Below, piece after piece: positions 36,433-44,384 of a DNA stretch of 64,000 nt. Location of the stretch: contig NZ_CP137142.1 of assembly GCF_045287255.1 (NCBI RefSeq), positions 2,922,363-2,986,362 on the forward strand, written 5' to 3'. Position numbers and translations under genes: made by a program. The stretch is from Henriciella sp045287255 (GTDB lineage Bacteria; Pseudomonadota; Alphaproteobacteria; Caulobacterales; Hyphomonadaceae). Numbering within the stretch: position 1 is the first letter of the stretch; the number at the start of each line of letters is the position of its first letter. The notes under the pieces are model-generated. The model was not told where the DNA came from, searched no databases, and saw only the letters and a program-made list of their open reading frames with translations.

Positions 36433-37419
36433 ATGCTGATTCTGTTCATGACCTTGCTCACGGGGGGTGTGCTGACGGCCTGTGTCCATAGTGTGGTCTA
36501 TACCAACCGGGTGGAGGCGAAATACCCGCCAACCGGACAGATGGTCGATGTCGATGGCCCGGATGTTCATGTGATGACGGCAGGGCAGGCTGGCCCAGTT
36601 GTGATGATGATCCATGGTGCCTCGGCAAATGCCTATGAATATAGCTACACGCTCGCGCCACGCTTGTCGGATGAACACCGTATCCTGATGGCGGACCGCC
36701 CGGGCCATGGCTATTCGGACCGTCCGGAGGATGGCGAAAGCCTCGGCGTACAGGCGGGCCTGATCGCGGGCGCACTGGAGGCCTTGGCCCCGGGCGAGAA
36801 GGCGGTGATCGTTGGTCACTCTTTTGGCGGGGCGGTGGCATTGCGGATTGCGCTGGATCATCCTGAAAAGGTCAAGGCGCTGGTCCTGCTGGCTCCGGTA
36901 AGCCATGACTGGGGCGGTGGCGGGGAAGCCTGGTACAATCGCTATGCGGGCTCGCCTCTGCTGGGGCCGGTCTTCTCACAGCTCGTCCCGGTTATGGGAC
37001 CTGCGCAGGTGAAAAGCGGCGTCGATAGCGTCTTCTCGCCAAAGCCTGCACCGGACGGCTATTATGAAAGCTCAGCGATTGGCCTGTTATTCCGCCCACC
37101 TGTGTTCCGGGCAAATGCTGAGGACGTAAATGCGCTGCGCAGCGAAATGGCGGCCCAACAGGAACGCTACCCGCAGATCAAAGTTCCGGTCGTGGTCTTT
37201 TCAGGTGCGCTGGACACCGTGATCAGTCCGCCTTTGCATGTTGGCAAGCTGAAGCATCAGATTGATGGCTTGCAAATGGTCCGCCTGCCAAATGGCGGGC
37301 ACATGCCCCATCATGCTTATGGCGCTGAAGTCGCAGACGCGATTGCGCGTCTGGCGGCTGGTGAGCCAGTTAGCGCGGCGGACCTGGAAGCAGCCGCTCA
37401 GGCCAGAGACACGGGCTAA
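36433..37419 (+). CDS. Alpha/beta hydrolase, lipoprotein-like
   Basis: A 328-residue alpha/beta hydrolase. The N-terminus has a short hydrophobic stretch and L-T-A-C (Cys near residue 17), so it may be lipid-anchored. The oxyanion region MIHGASANAYEYS, nucleophile elbow GHSFGG, Asp in SGALDTVISPP and His in GGHMPHH complete the triad. The ATG at 36433 is preferred to an in-frame TTG two codons upstream that overlaps the TPR gene. Its 3' end overlaps the convergent gene at 37370 by 50 bases. Confidence 0.88.
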   Translation: MLILFMTLLTGGVLTACVHSVVYTNRVEAKYPPTGQMVDVDGPDVHVMTAGQAGPVVMMIHGASANAYEYSYTLAPRLSDEHRILMADRPGHGYSDRPEDGESLGVQAGLIAGALEALAPGEKAVIVGHSFGGAVALRIALDHPEKVKALVLLAPVSHDWGGGGEAWYNRYAGSPLLGPVFSQLVPVMGPAQVKSGVDSVFSPKPAPDGYYESSAIGLLFRPPVFRANAEDVNALRSEMAAQQERYPQIKVPVVVFSGALDTVISPPLHVGKLKHQIDGLQMVRLPNGGHMPHHAYGAEVADAIARLAAGEPVSAADLEAAAQARDTG

Positions 37420-38236
37420 TCGTGCCGTCTGCCCCAAATTCAGTATCCGGGTTTGCCAGATAGGCCGTCAGGCTGGTTTCAGCAGCCAGCCTTGTCTCCT
37501 CAAGAGAGAGTGCTTTGTCCGTGCGAGCCAGCAGGCGCCGCCCGCGACAGCGATAAAGATCAATGTGGCGCAGCGGTTTTGCCTCAGGGCCGGCGCGTAG
37601 GCGATGAAAGGCTGTTATCTGCCGATCTGCCCCCAGGGTTACAGTTGCGGGCCAACCTCCATCATGCGGGACGGCGACAAAGGCCATACGGAAGTCGCCA
37701 TCATGTTCACCGGCCTGATAGGTGAGGCGATAGACGCGCCCCCCAGGCACCGTGGCTTTGTCCAGCGTGACAGCGCGATTGCGTTTGACCTTGCGGCTCC
37801 AGCTTTCAATCATGTCGTCCCGAACTGCCCAGGCCTCATCATGCTCGCCTGCAGCCAGCAGGGTGGCGGCATAGTAGAACTGGGCCTGTAAGGTGGGCAG
37901 GGGTAGGGCCTCCCCAAAATGGCTTAGCGCGCGATCTGCATCATCCAGATCAACAGCAGCCATCGCGGCGATTCTGCGCGCTTCCCGGGTTTCGGGGCGG
38001 CCCGGGCAAGCGTTGAGAAAGCCCTCCGTTACCCGCAGAACATAGGCTGGGCTCGCTTCTTCGCTGGGTTGGGTCAATTGTGTCTGCCAGGCGGCGACAT
38101 CCTGCAAACCGCAATCGACTTCTTGGCCAACTGCAAACGGATCCCCGTAGAGGCCGATAAAGGTCGTGATAATCGAGGTCAGAACGGCCAAAGCCCAGCG
38201 ACCAAGTGTTTTGATTAATGAAAGATTAAAGCTCAT
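37370..38236 (-). CDS. Unknown protein at end of ZIP-HupE operon
   Basis: A 288-residue protein with one hydrophobic segment at residues about 10-30 (signal peptide or anchor) and a helical region that may hold two degenerate TPR-like repeats (about 75-140). Cysteine pairs are present but there is no His-rich stretch. The ATG at 38236 is preferred because the upstream in-frame codons overlap the HupE gene. It follows HupE by 31 bases on the same strand, so it is likely part of the ZIP-HupE operon. No family recognised. Confidence 0.72.
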   Translation of the reverse strand: MSFNLSLIKTLGRWALAVLTSIITTFIGLYGDPFAVGQEVDCGLQDVAAWQTQLTQPSEEASPAYVLRVTEGFLNACPGRPETREARRIAAMAAVDLDDADRALSHFGEALPLPTLQAQFYYAATLLAAGEHDEAWAVRDDMIESWSRKVKRNRAVTLDKATVPGGRVYRLTYQAGEHDGDFRMAFVAVPHDGGWPATVTLGADRQITAFHRLRAGPEAKPLRHIDLYRCRGRRLLARTDKALSLEETRLAAETSLTAYLANPDTEFGADGTISPCLWPERLLPGPPR

Positions 38237-38267
38237 CCTTTGCGGGCTTGCAAAGCATGTGCCTGAT

Positions 38268-39071
38268 TTAGCCGAGAAAGACCCGCTCAAACGTCCAGAA
38301 CGCGCCAATCAAGCCAATCAATATGCAGGCCGGAATGGCGATCATTCTACGATAGCTCATATGGCTCAGCTGCCGCGATATGGGCCAAAGCAGCAGGGCA
38401 GCGGCACCAACGACCGTCAATTGGCCAATCTCGACCCCGACATTAAAGCCCACAAGCGCGCTCCAGAACTGGCCTTCAGGCAGGCCCAGAGAGCCAAAGA
38501 ACCCGGCAAAGCCCATGCCGTGGATCAGGCCAAAGATGATTACAACCAAGGGGCGCCAGCGCTGCATGTCCTTAAACAGGACATTTTCAAACGCGACGAG
38601 GGCAATGGTTAGCGCGATCAGCGGTTCGACGATGCTGGCGGGGGGCGATATCACTCCGGTCGCCGCCATCATCAGGGTGAGCGTATGGGCGACGGTGAAG
38701 GCCGAAATCTGGATCAGCAGCGCGCGCCAGCCGGCCGCCGTAAAGAACAGGGCGAGCACGAACAGGATATGATCAAGCCCGGTTGGCAAGATGTGTTGCA
38801 CCCCGATCTTGATGTATAGCCCGAACGTTTCATGCAGCGGGCGGTCAAAGTCGATGGTCTGGGTTGTGGTAAAGCGGCTTTCCCCGCTGCGGGGTGTGGC
38901 GGAGCGATCCATCTCCTGCAAAGCGCGGCACAGCGCTGGATCCATGCCGCCATCCATCGTGCAGAACTCATCCTCGGGATGGGCCTGTGCGGGTGTTGAC
39001 TGTAAAGCGAAAATTGCCAGCGCAAGCGCCAGAACGCAGACCCACAGTTTAATGGGTGTGGTCATGGCCAT
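38268..39071 (-). CDS. HupE/UreJ family membrane protein
   Basis: A 267-residue protein. A signal peptide (ending AQA) is followed by HPEDEFCTMDGG, then six or seven helices. HILPTGLDHILFVLAL with its Gly-x-Asp-His is the family mark, and IHGMGFAGFFGSLGLPEG follows. Relatives are linked to nickel or cobalt uptake for hydrogenase and urease, but here the neighbours are zinc-type transporters. The start overlaps the ZIP gene's end by 23 bases; an ATG two codons later is an alternative. Confidence 0.88.
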   Translation of the reverse strand: MAMTTPIKLWVCVLALALAIFALQSTPAQAHPEDEFCTMDGGMDPALCRALQEMDRSATPRSGESRFTTTQTIDFDRPLHETFGLYIKIGVQHILPTGLDHILFVLALFFTAAGWRALLIQISAFTVAHTLTLMMAATGVISPPASIVEPLIALTIALVAFENVLFKDMQRWRPLVVIIFGLIHGMGFAGFFGSLGLPEGQFWSALVGFNVGVEIGQLTVVGAAALLLWPISRQLSHMSYRRMIAIPACILIGLIGAFWTFERVFLG

Positions 39072-39861
39072 GGCGGAAGTCAGGGCTGTGCGTGTCGTGA
39101 ACATGGCCAGCATGACTATGATCATGTCCGGCAATCGGCAACAGCATGAGTGTAACGGCGATTGCGACCCCGGTGGTCAGCGCGCTGAGACCCCGCACCG
39201 GGGGCGTATCGCGCAAAGGGGCCATCAAAGGCCCGGTCGCGACAAACAATAGGAGGCCAGCCGAGAAGGCAAAGAGCTGCCCCAGAACGGCTTCCCCAAA
39301 GCTGAACATGAACGGGCCACTGACCACAACACCCATCGGGGTTGTTGCCGCTGCTGCCAGGAAAGCCCAGAAGAATGCCCCGCGATTGCTGACACCGTGA
39401 CGCCTGAGGATCGCAAAGGCGATAACCCCTTCCGGGAATTCGTGCAGGATCAGTCCTAAAGCCGCGAAGACGCCAGAGGCAAAGTCAGCGGCAAATGTAA
39501 TAGAGTAAACAATGCCATCAATGAAGGAGTGTGCAGCGATGGCAAGGATAGGCGTAATCGCCTCTGCCGGAATGGTGGAATCCGGCTTCTCCGGAAACAG
39601 GACCCGTATGGAAAAGTTCAGCACCAGACCACCAAAGAACCCTGTGGCGATCCAGATCGGCGCTGTATCTGCAAGAGCAAAGGCTTTTGGCATGATGTGT
39701 AGGAAGGTCATCGTGCACAACATGCCCGCTGCCGCGAGGCCAAACAGGCCCGCATAGCGCGCGCTCCAGTCACCCCGAAGGGCGACCACAAGCAGGCCAA
39801 TTGTCGTAACAAAAGCCGCAATCAAGCCAAAGAAAAGGGGGGCCTGTATGGCTGACCACAT
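39049..39861 (-). CDS. ZIP-family metal transporter
   Basis: A 270-residue membrane protein with eight helices. The ZIP metal-binding motifs are clear: HSFIDGIVYS in one helix and LHEFPEGVIAFAIL in the next. The C-terminus ends in a His-rich tail (GHDHSHAGHVHDTHS...). It should import a divalent metal, most likely Zn2+, into the cytoplasm. The ATG at 39861 is preferred because ACAGGAG lies 11 bases upstream; an in-frame ATG at 39882 gives seven more residues. It is divergent from the DUF2796 gene and leads the HupE gene. Confidence 0.9.
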   Translation of the reverse strand: MWSAIQAPLFFGLIAAFVTTIGLLVVALRGDWSARYAGLFGLAAAGMLCTMTFLHIMPKAFALADTAPIWIATGFFGGLVLNFSIRVLFPEKPDSTIPAEAITPILAIAAHSFIDGIVYSITFAADFASGVFAALGLILHEFPEGVIAFAILRRHGVSNRGAFFWAFLAAAATTPMGVVVSGPFMFSFGEAVLGQLFAFSAGLLLFVATGPLMAPLRDTPPVRGLSALTTGVAIAVTLMLLPIAGHDHSHAGHVHDTHSPDFRHGHDHTH

Positions 39862-39933
39862 GGTTGATTGCGCTCCTGTCATGCAAGTGGCCAAGTCGCT
39901 TACGGTATGCAACAACGAACATCGACCAATATG

Positions 39934-39951
39934 GCGATGTTATAGTGTCGC
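39934..39951. promoter_or_regulatory. Candidate Zur-like operator
   Basis: An 18-bp dyad, GCGA-n3-TATA-n3-TCGC, sits between the divergent ZIP and DUF2796 genes. It includes ATGTTATA (39937-39944), which resembles a half-site of known Zur boxes, but the second half (GTGTCGCAT) fits less well. A TATAGT inside could be a -10 for the right-hand operon. Confidence 0.35.
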
Positions 39952-40016
39952 ATTTTCTAAATTGCGACCTATTTTTATCAGGCCATGATCAAACCTTTCA
40001 GAGGATATCCAAGAAG

Positions 40017-40766
40017 ATGCGTTTGAATTTTCCAACTGTTCTGGCTGTCAGCGGTTTTGCGCTGGCCGGTCTTGTTGCCTGTAGCCCGTCTGAAGACGCA
40101 CCAGCAGAGACTATCGAGGCGGATGTGCCGCCGATTGAGGTCGCAAGCGAAGCCGAAGATGTGTCCGTGTCCGAACCTATTGAATCTGAGGCAGCATCGG
40201 TCGCAGAAGTCGCGACGGACGCTGAAGATGATCATGACCATGCCGATGAGGCTCATGACGAGCATGATCATAAGGATGATCACGACCATGCGGACGAGGA
40301 TTCTCATGATCATCACGACCACGATCACGGCGTTGGTGAGGCCCATGTCCACGGCGCCGGGGAAATGGCGATTGTTCTGGATGGCGCAACTCTGACAGTA
40401 TCTTTCGAGTCTCCGCTGGCCAGCTTTGCCAGTTTCGAGCATGAGCCGAAAACCCCTGAGCAGGAAGCAGAACTGCAAGCGGTCAATACCGCCCTCATGC
40501 AGCCATCAAGCATGATCACGCTGAATGATGAAGCCGGATGCGCTTCAACATCTCAGGGCGTATCGTTCCGCCATTCCGGCGACCATGGCTCAATCATGGT
40601 CGACTATGCCTTTGAGTGCGCTTCCGCCGGTGACTTGAGCGCTGTAGATTTGAACGTCTTTGCGGCCTATCCGGCGCTCGAGACGGTTGATGTCGTCTTC
40701 CTGAACGGGGCCGACCAAACCGCTAAAACCCTGTCTGCGAGCGATGCTCGCCTGTCGTTGAACTAG
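40017..40766 (+). CDS. zrgA: DUF2796 His-rich zinc-binding lipoprotein (ZrgA-like)
   Basis: A 249-residue lipoprotein with lipobox L-V-A-C (Cys22), an acidic linker to about residue 70, then a metal-binding segment with 12 histidines alternating with Asp/Glu at 72-104, and the family motif EAHVHGAGEM. The C-terminal DUF2796 domain follows. In Vibrio, the DUF2796 protein ZrgA is the periplasmic binding part of a zinc ABC importer. AGAGGA precedes the ATG at 40017. The ABC ATPase, permease and DUF3299 genes follow immediately. Confidence 0.88.
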   Translation: MRLNFPTVLAVSGFALAGLVACSPSEDAPAETIEADVPPIEVASEAEDVSVSEPIESEAASVAEVATDAEDDHDHADEAHDEHDHKDDHDHADEDSHDHHDHDHGVGEAHVHGAGEMAIVLDGATLTVSFESPLASFASFEHEPKTPEQEAELQAVNTALMQPSSMITLNDEAGCASTSQGVSFRHSGDHGSIMVDYAFECASAGDLSAVDLNVFAAYPALETVDVVFLNGADQTAKTLSASDARLSLN

Positions 40767-40784
40767 GTTTCCGGGGAGGCGCGC

Positions 40785-41489
40785 GTGACCGATCCGGTCA
40801 TTGATATTGCCCGGCTGAGATTTGCTTGGCCAGGGCAACCACTTTTGCTGAATGTCGAGGCGTTTACCGTCACCGCAGGGGAGCGGGTCTTTCTGCGGGG
40901 GCCAAGTGGTTCGGGAAAGTCGACTTTGCTGGGTTTGATTGCCGGGGTTCTGGAGCCACAGCATGGCACCCTTAAGGTTGCGGGGCAGGACCTGCCTAGC
41001 TTGTCAGGTCATCAACGTGACCAGATTCGGGCTGACCAACTTGGTGTGATTTTCCAGATGTTCAACCTCGTCCCGTATCTGTCCCTATTGCAGAATGCCA
41101 TGCTGCCTTGCCGGTTCTCAAAACGGCGACTGGCCGTGACCAAACAGGCTGGTGGTCCGGAGGTTGAAGCCCGGCGCCTGCTGGCTCGGCTCGGGATTGA
41201 GGGCGAAGAGATGCTCAAGCGCCCGGTGACGGATCTCTCAGTCGGTCAGCAGCAACGCGTAGCTGCAGCCCGCGCTCTGATTGGCGGGCCAAGCCTGATT
41301 ATTGCTGATGAGCCGACCTCGGCGCTGGATGCGGATTCCCGCGATCGGTTTATTGAACTGCTCAGCGAAGAAGCCAGTCATAGTGGCGCGGCCATGTTGT
41401 TCGTCAGCCATGATGCTGGTCTTGCCCCGCTCTTTGATCGCGCGGTTGATCTGATGGAGTTGAATGCGGCGCACAGGGAGGTCGCGTAA
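40785..41489 (+). CDS. ABC ATPase of Zrg-type zinc importer
   Basis: A 234-residue ABC ATPase. Walker A GPSGSGKSTLLG, Q-loop FQMFNLVPYLSLLQN, signature LSVGQQQRVAAARAL and Walker B LIIADEPTSALD place it in the LolD/MacB-like group that partners FtsX-type permeases. The start is GTG at 40785 behind GGGGAGG. It ends in TAATG with the permease start, so the two are coupled. It should power the permease encoded next. Confidence 0.92.
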   Translation: MTDPVIDIARLRFAWPGQPLLLNVEAFTVTAGERVFLRGPSGSGKSTLLGLIAGVLEPQHGTLKVAGQDLPSLSGHQRDQIRADQLGVIFQMFNLVPYLSLLQNAMLPCRFSKRRLAVTKQAGGPEVEARRLLARLGIEGEEMLKRPVTDLSVGQQQRVAAARALIGGPSLIIADEPTSALDADSRDRFIELLSEEASHSGAAMLFVSHDAGLAPLFDRAVDLMELNAAHREVA

Positions 41490-42757
41490 TGGGGGTTTCG
41501 ATCCTGTCTCTGGCTTGGCGCAGCCTGATGAATCGCAAGGTCTCGGCGATCCTGACCATTGTGGCGATTGCCCTTTCCGTGGCGCTGTTCCTGGGCGTCG
41601 ACAAGACCCGTAAGGCGGCGCGGGCTGGATTCGACAATACGATTTCAGGGACCGACCTGATTGTCGGTGCGCCTTCGGGCCAAATCAATCTGTTGCTCTA
41701 TTCCGTTTTCCGTATCGGCAATGCAACCGCAGAGATTTCATGGGATGCGTTTGAAGACCTGCAGGCCCGCGAAGATATTGCATGGGCGGTGCCAATCTCG
41801 CTGGGTGATAGCCATCGCGGGTATCGTGTCATGGGCACCAGCACAGCGTATTTTGATCACTATAAGTATGGCAAACAACAATCCCTGACGCTTCGCGAGG
41901 GGGAGCGCTTTGATGATGTCTTCGATGCCGTCATTGGTGCGGAGGTCGCACGCGAACTGAATTACAGTGTGGGTACACCGCTGGTTCTGACTCATGGTTT
42001 GGGCCAGGGCGGCCTGAGCGATCATGACAATCGCCCTTTCCGTGTCGTTGGGGTGCTCGCGCCAACCGGAACCCCGGTTGATCGGACCATCCATGTTCCG
42101 GTTGAAGGGATTACGGCCATTCATGTCGGTTGGGAGACCGGGGCACGTAACCCGCTGGCTGATACAATCTCTGAGGAGATGATCCGCACCTTTGATCTAA
42201 CGCCGAAGACCGTGACGGCGGCTTATATTGGCCTGAAAAGCCGCGGCAGTATTCTGCGGACTCGGCGCGCGATCAATACCAATCGCAGTGAACCCTTATT
42301 GGCGATTATTCCGGGGCAGGCCTTGTCCGAGCTATGGGAGACTGTGGGTGCGGTTGAACGTATCCTGCTCGCTATTTCGGCCTTTGTTGTGGCGGTTGGG
42401 CTGGTCTCAATTCTAACCAGTATTCTCTCCAGCCTGAATGAGCGGCGGCGGGAAATGTCGATCCTGCGGGCGACGGGCGCGAAGCCCGGGCATATTTTTA
42501 CCCTACTGGTGGCAGAGGCCGTTTTCCTTGGCCTGATTGGGGCTATTGCTGGCGTGGTTCTGGTTCAGGGGCTGATCTTTGCGGCCGCGCCGGTTCTGTC
42601 TGCGCAGTATGGGATTGCCCTTATGGGCACGGCGCCGGGCTTAACCGATGCTATTACAATTGGCGTGGTTGGGCTTGCAGCTTTCCTGCTGGGGATTATG
42701 CCAGCTCTAACGGCGCTAAGGCGTTCTCTGGCAGATGGTTTGACCGTTCGGGTCTAG
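41489..42757 (+). CDS. FtsX/MacB-like ABC permease of Zrg-type importer
   Basis: A 422-residue membrane protein with the MacB/FtsX topology: one helix near residues 15-35, a large periplasmic domain (about 40-285) and three helices in the last 130 residues. MSILRATGAKPGHIFTLLVAE is the coupling-helix region of the family. Together with the upstream ATPase it forms a transporter. FtsX-type permeases normally export or exert mechanical force, so its use with a zinc-binding lipoprotein is unusual; Zrg-type systems are the known parallel. Confidence 0.9.
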   Translation: MGVSILSLAWRSLMNRKVSAILTIVAIALSVALFLGVDKTRKAARAGFDNTISGTDLIVGAPSGQINLLLYSVFRIGNATAEISWDAFEDLQAREDIAWAVPISLGDSHRGYRVMGTSTAYFDHYKYGKQQSLTLREGERFDDVFDAVIGAEVARELNYSVGTPLVLTHGLGQGGLSDHDNRPFRVVGVLAPTGTPVDRTIHVPVEGITAIHVGWETGARNPLADTISEEMIRTFDLTPKTVTAAYIGLKSRGSILRTRRAINTNRSEPLLAIIPGQALSELWETVGAVERILLAISAFVVAVGLVSILTSILSSLNERRREMSILRATGAKPGHIFTLLVAEAVFLGLIGAIAGVVLVQGLIFAAAPVLSAQYGIALMGTAPGLTDAITIGVVGLAAFLLGIMPALTALRRSLADGLTVRV

Positions 42758-42799
42758 TATGACCTTTTGTGACTGGCAGGGACGCCATGAAGGGACTAG

Positions 42800-43495
42800 A
42801 TGAGTAGAATGATGAGACCAATTATCCTTGCCGGACTGTTCGCGGTAGCCGCGTGTGGCGGCGTCGAGACCGATACGCCTGCAGCGGCGCAGACCGCCCC
42901 GGCATCAACAGCCGCGGCTGAGACAAGTACCCAGCCGCAGGTCGGTGACCGTATTCCGCAGCCGGCACGCGCCAACCGCTCAACCGCGTCCAATCGTCTG
43001 GCTACGGCCGGGGCGGCTGAGATTAGCCGCGACCTGAGCGCCTATCGCGAACTGGGCTGGGAGGAGCTGATGCCACCGGGCGAGGAAGAGCGCCTTGCAC
43101 AAATTTATCAGCAGCAAATGGCGATGCTGTATTCCAGCCCGATTGCAGAAGGGTCGGCGGCCGATGCCATGGTGCAGATCGGGACCTTCAACACGGTCAA
43201 AGAGTTGAACGAGACCAAGATTCGTATTCCGGGCTACACCGTTCCATTCGAGTATGGCTCAAACGCGATGATCAGCGAGTTTCTGCTCGTCCCGTATTAT
43301 GGAGCTTGCATTCACGCCCCGCCACCGCCCCCGAACCAGACGATTTTTGTGATGGCGGATGAGCCAATCAAATTGCGGGACCTGGCTCAGGCGGTCTGGA
43401 TCAATGGTACGATCTATACCCAGACCCAGGAATCAGAACTCGCCGACGCGGCCTACACGATCAAAGTGGATTCGGTTGAGGTTTACGAATACTAG
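42800..43495 (+). CDS. DUF3299 lipoprotein of the zinc cluster
   Basis: A 231-residue lipoprotein with signal and lipobox V-A-A-C (Cys near 18), a low-complexity Ala/Thr linker, then the DUF3299 domain. The domain mark is unmistakable: IPGYTVPFEY, then LLVPYYGACIHAPPPPPNQ. DUF3299 genes recur next to DUF2796 and FtsX-like ABC genes, so it should be an outer component of the same zinc system. AAGGGA precedes the ATG by nine bases. The exact role is unknown. Confidence 0.9.
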   Translation: MSRMMRPIILAGLFAVAACGGVETDTPAAAQTAPASTAAAETSTQPQVGDRIPQPARANRSTASNRLATAGAAEISRDLSAYRELGWEELMPPGEEERLAQIYQQQMAMLYSSPIAEGSAADAMVQIGTFNTVKELNETKIRIPGYTVPFEYGSNAMISEFLLVPYYGACIHAPPPPPNQTIFVMADEPIKLRDLAQAVWINGTIYTQTQESELADAAYTIKVDSVEVYEY

Positions 43496-43587
43496 CAAGG
43501 CTGACAGGGCCGTGCGTATCTGTCCCTTCGCAGAACCGCGCTTGTAGTCTATCTAGGACCACAAGGTTGATTGAGAGGCTCTTCTGA

Positions 43588-43800
43588 ATGGCGACGCTCC
43601 TGTCCTATGGTTTTTACATCGCGCTGGCCGCGCTGATTGTTGTGCTTGTGCTTGGCTTGATAAACATCACGCGCCCCAGCAGTGAGGAACAATCCAGCCG
43701 CTCCAATAAATTGATGCGCCTGCGCGTGATTATTCAATTTGTGGTGATCGCAATTCTGGTCCTGCTCGGGATCGTGTTGGGCTCGATCAAACTCTTCTAA
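43588..43800 (+). CDS. HIG1-domain twin-transmembrane protein
   Basis: A 70-residue protein with two membrane helices joined by a polar loop that contains the LMRLRVIIQF motif of the HIG1 (hypoxia-induced) family. Bacterial relatives are thought to associate with respiratory complexes, as in mitochondria. It is followed 11 bases later by the PduO gene, a pairing I know from many alphaproteobacteria. Confidence 0.88.
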   Translation: MATLLSYGFYIALAALIVVLVLGLINITRPSSEEQSSRSNKLMRLRVIIQFVVIAILVLLGIVLGSIKLF

Positions 43801-43811
43801 GGGGCACCATA

Positions 43812-44384
43812 ATGGTCAAGCTCGACAAGATTTACACCAAGACTGGAGATAAAGGGAAAACCCGTCTATCGACCGGGGAGCCGGTCGATAAGTGGCATCC
43901 GCGGGTAACATCCTATGGTACGGTTGATGAGGTTAATGCGGCGCTGGGCGTTGCGGCGCTGCACACCGATGGCGATATGCTGGCCGCGATCCGCCGGATC
44001 CAGAACGACTTGTTTGATCTTGGCGCTGACCTTGCCACCCCGGATCGCGGCAAGGAACTGTCATGGGAACCGCTTCGGATCGTGGCGTCTCAGGTGGAGC
44101 GGCTTGAGGCTGAGATTGATGTGATGAATGCCGATATTGCACCGCTGGACAGCTTTATCCTGCCGGGCGGCTCGCCGCTTGCCGCGCACCTGCACGTCGC
44201 GCGAACCCTGTGTCGCCGGGCTGAGCGCCAGATTGCCGAACTGTTCGGAATGGAAGACGAAATCGTCAGCCCTGAAGCGCTCGCCTATGCCAACCGTCTG
44301 TCGGACTGGCTGTTTGTTGCCGGGCGTGTGGCCAATAATAATGGTGTTGATGACGTCAAATGGGTACCCGGCGCGAACCGTTAG
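43812..44384 (+). CDS. pduO: ATP:cob(I)alamin adenosyltransferase, PduO type
   Basis: A 190-residue enzyme that transfers the adenosyl group of ATP to cob(I)alamin, giving coenzyme B12. YTKTGDKGKTRLSTG at the N-terminus binds ATP, SYGTVDEVNAALG follows, and the RRAERQIAEL helix is typical. GGGGCACCATA precedes the start. Its end overlaps the lgt gene on the other strand by four bases. It implies the cell makes or imports cobalamin for an adenosyl-B12 enzyme not seen here. Confidence 0.94.
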   Translation: MVKLDKIYTKTGDKGKTRLSTGEPVDKWHPRVTSYGTVDEVNAALGVAALHTDGDMLAAIRRIQNDLFDLGADLATPDRGKELSWEPLRIVASQVERLEAEIDVMNADIAPLDSFILPGGSPLAAHLHVARTLCRRAERQIAELFGMEDEIVSPEALAYANRLSDWLFVAGRVANNNGVDDVKWVPGANR

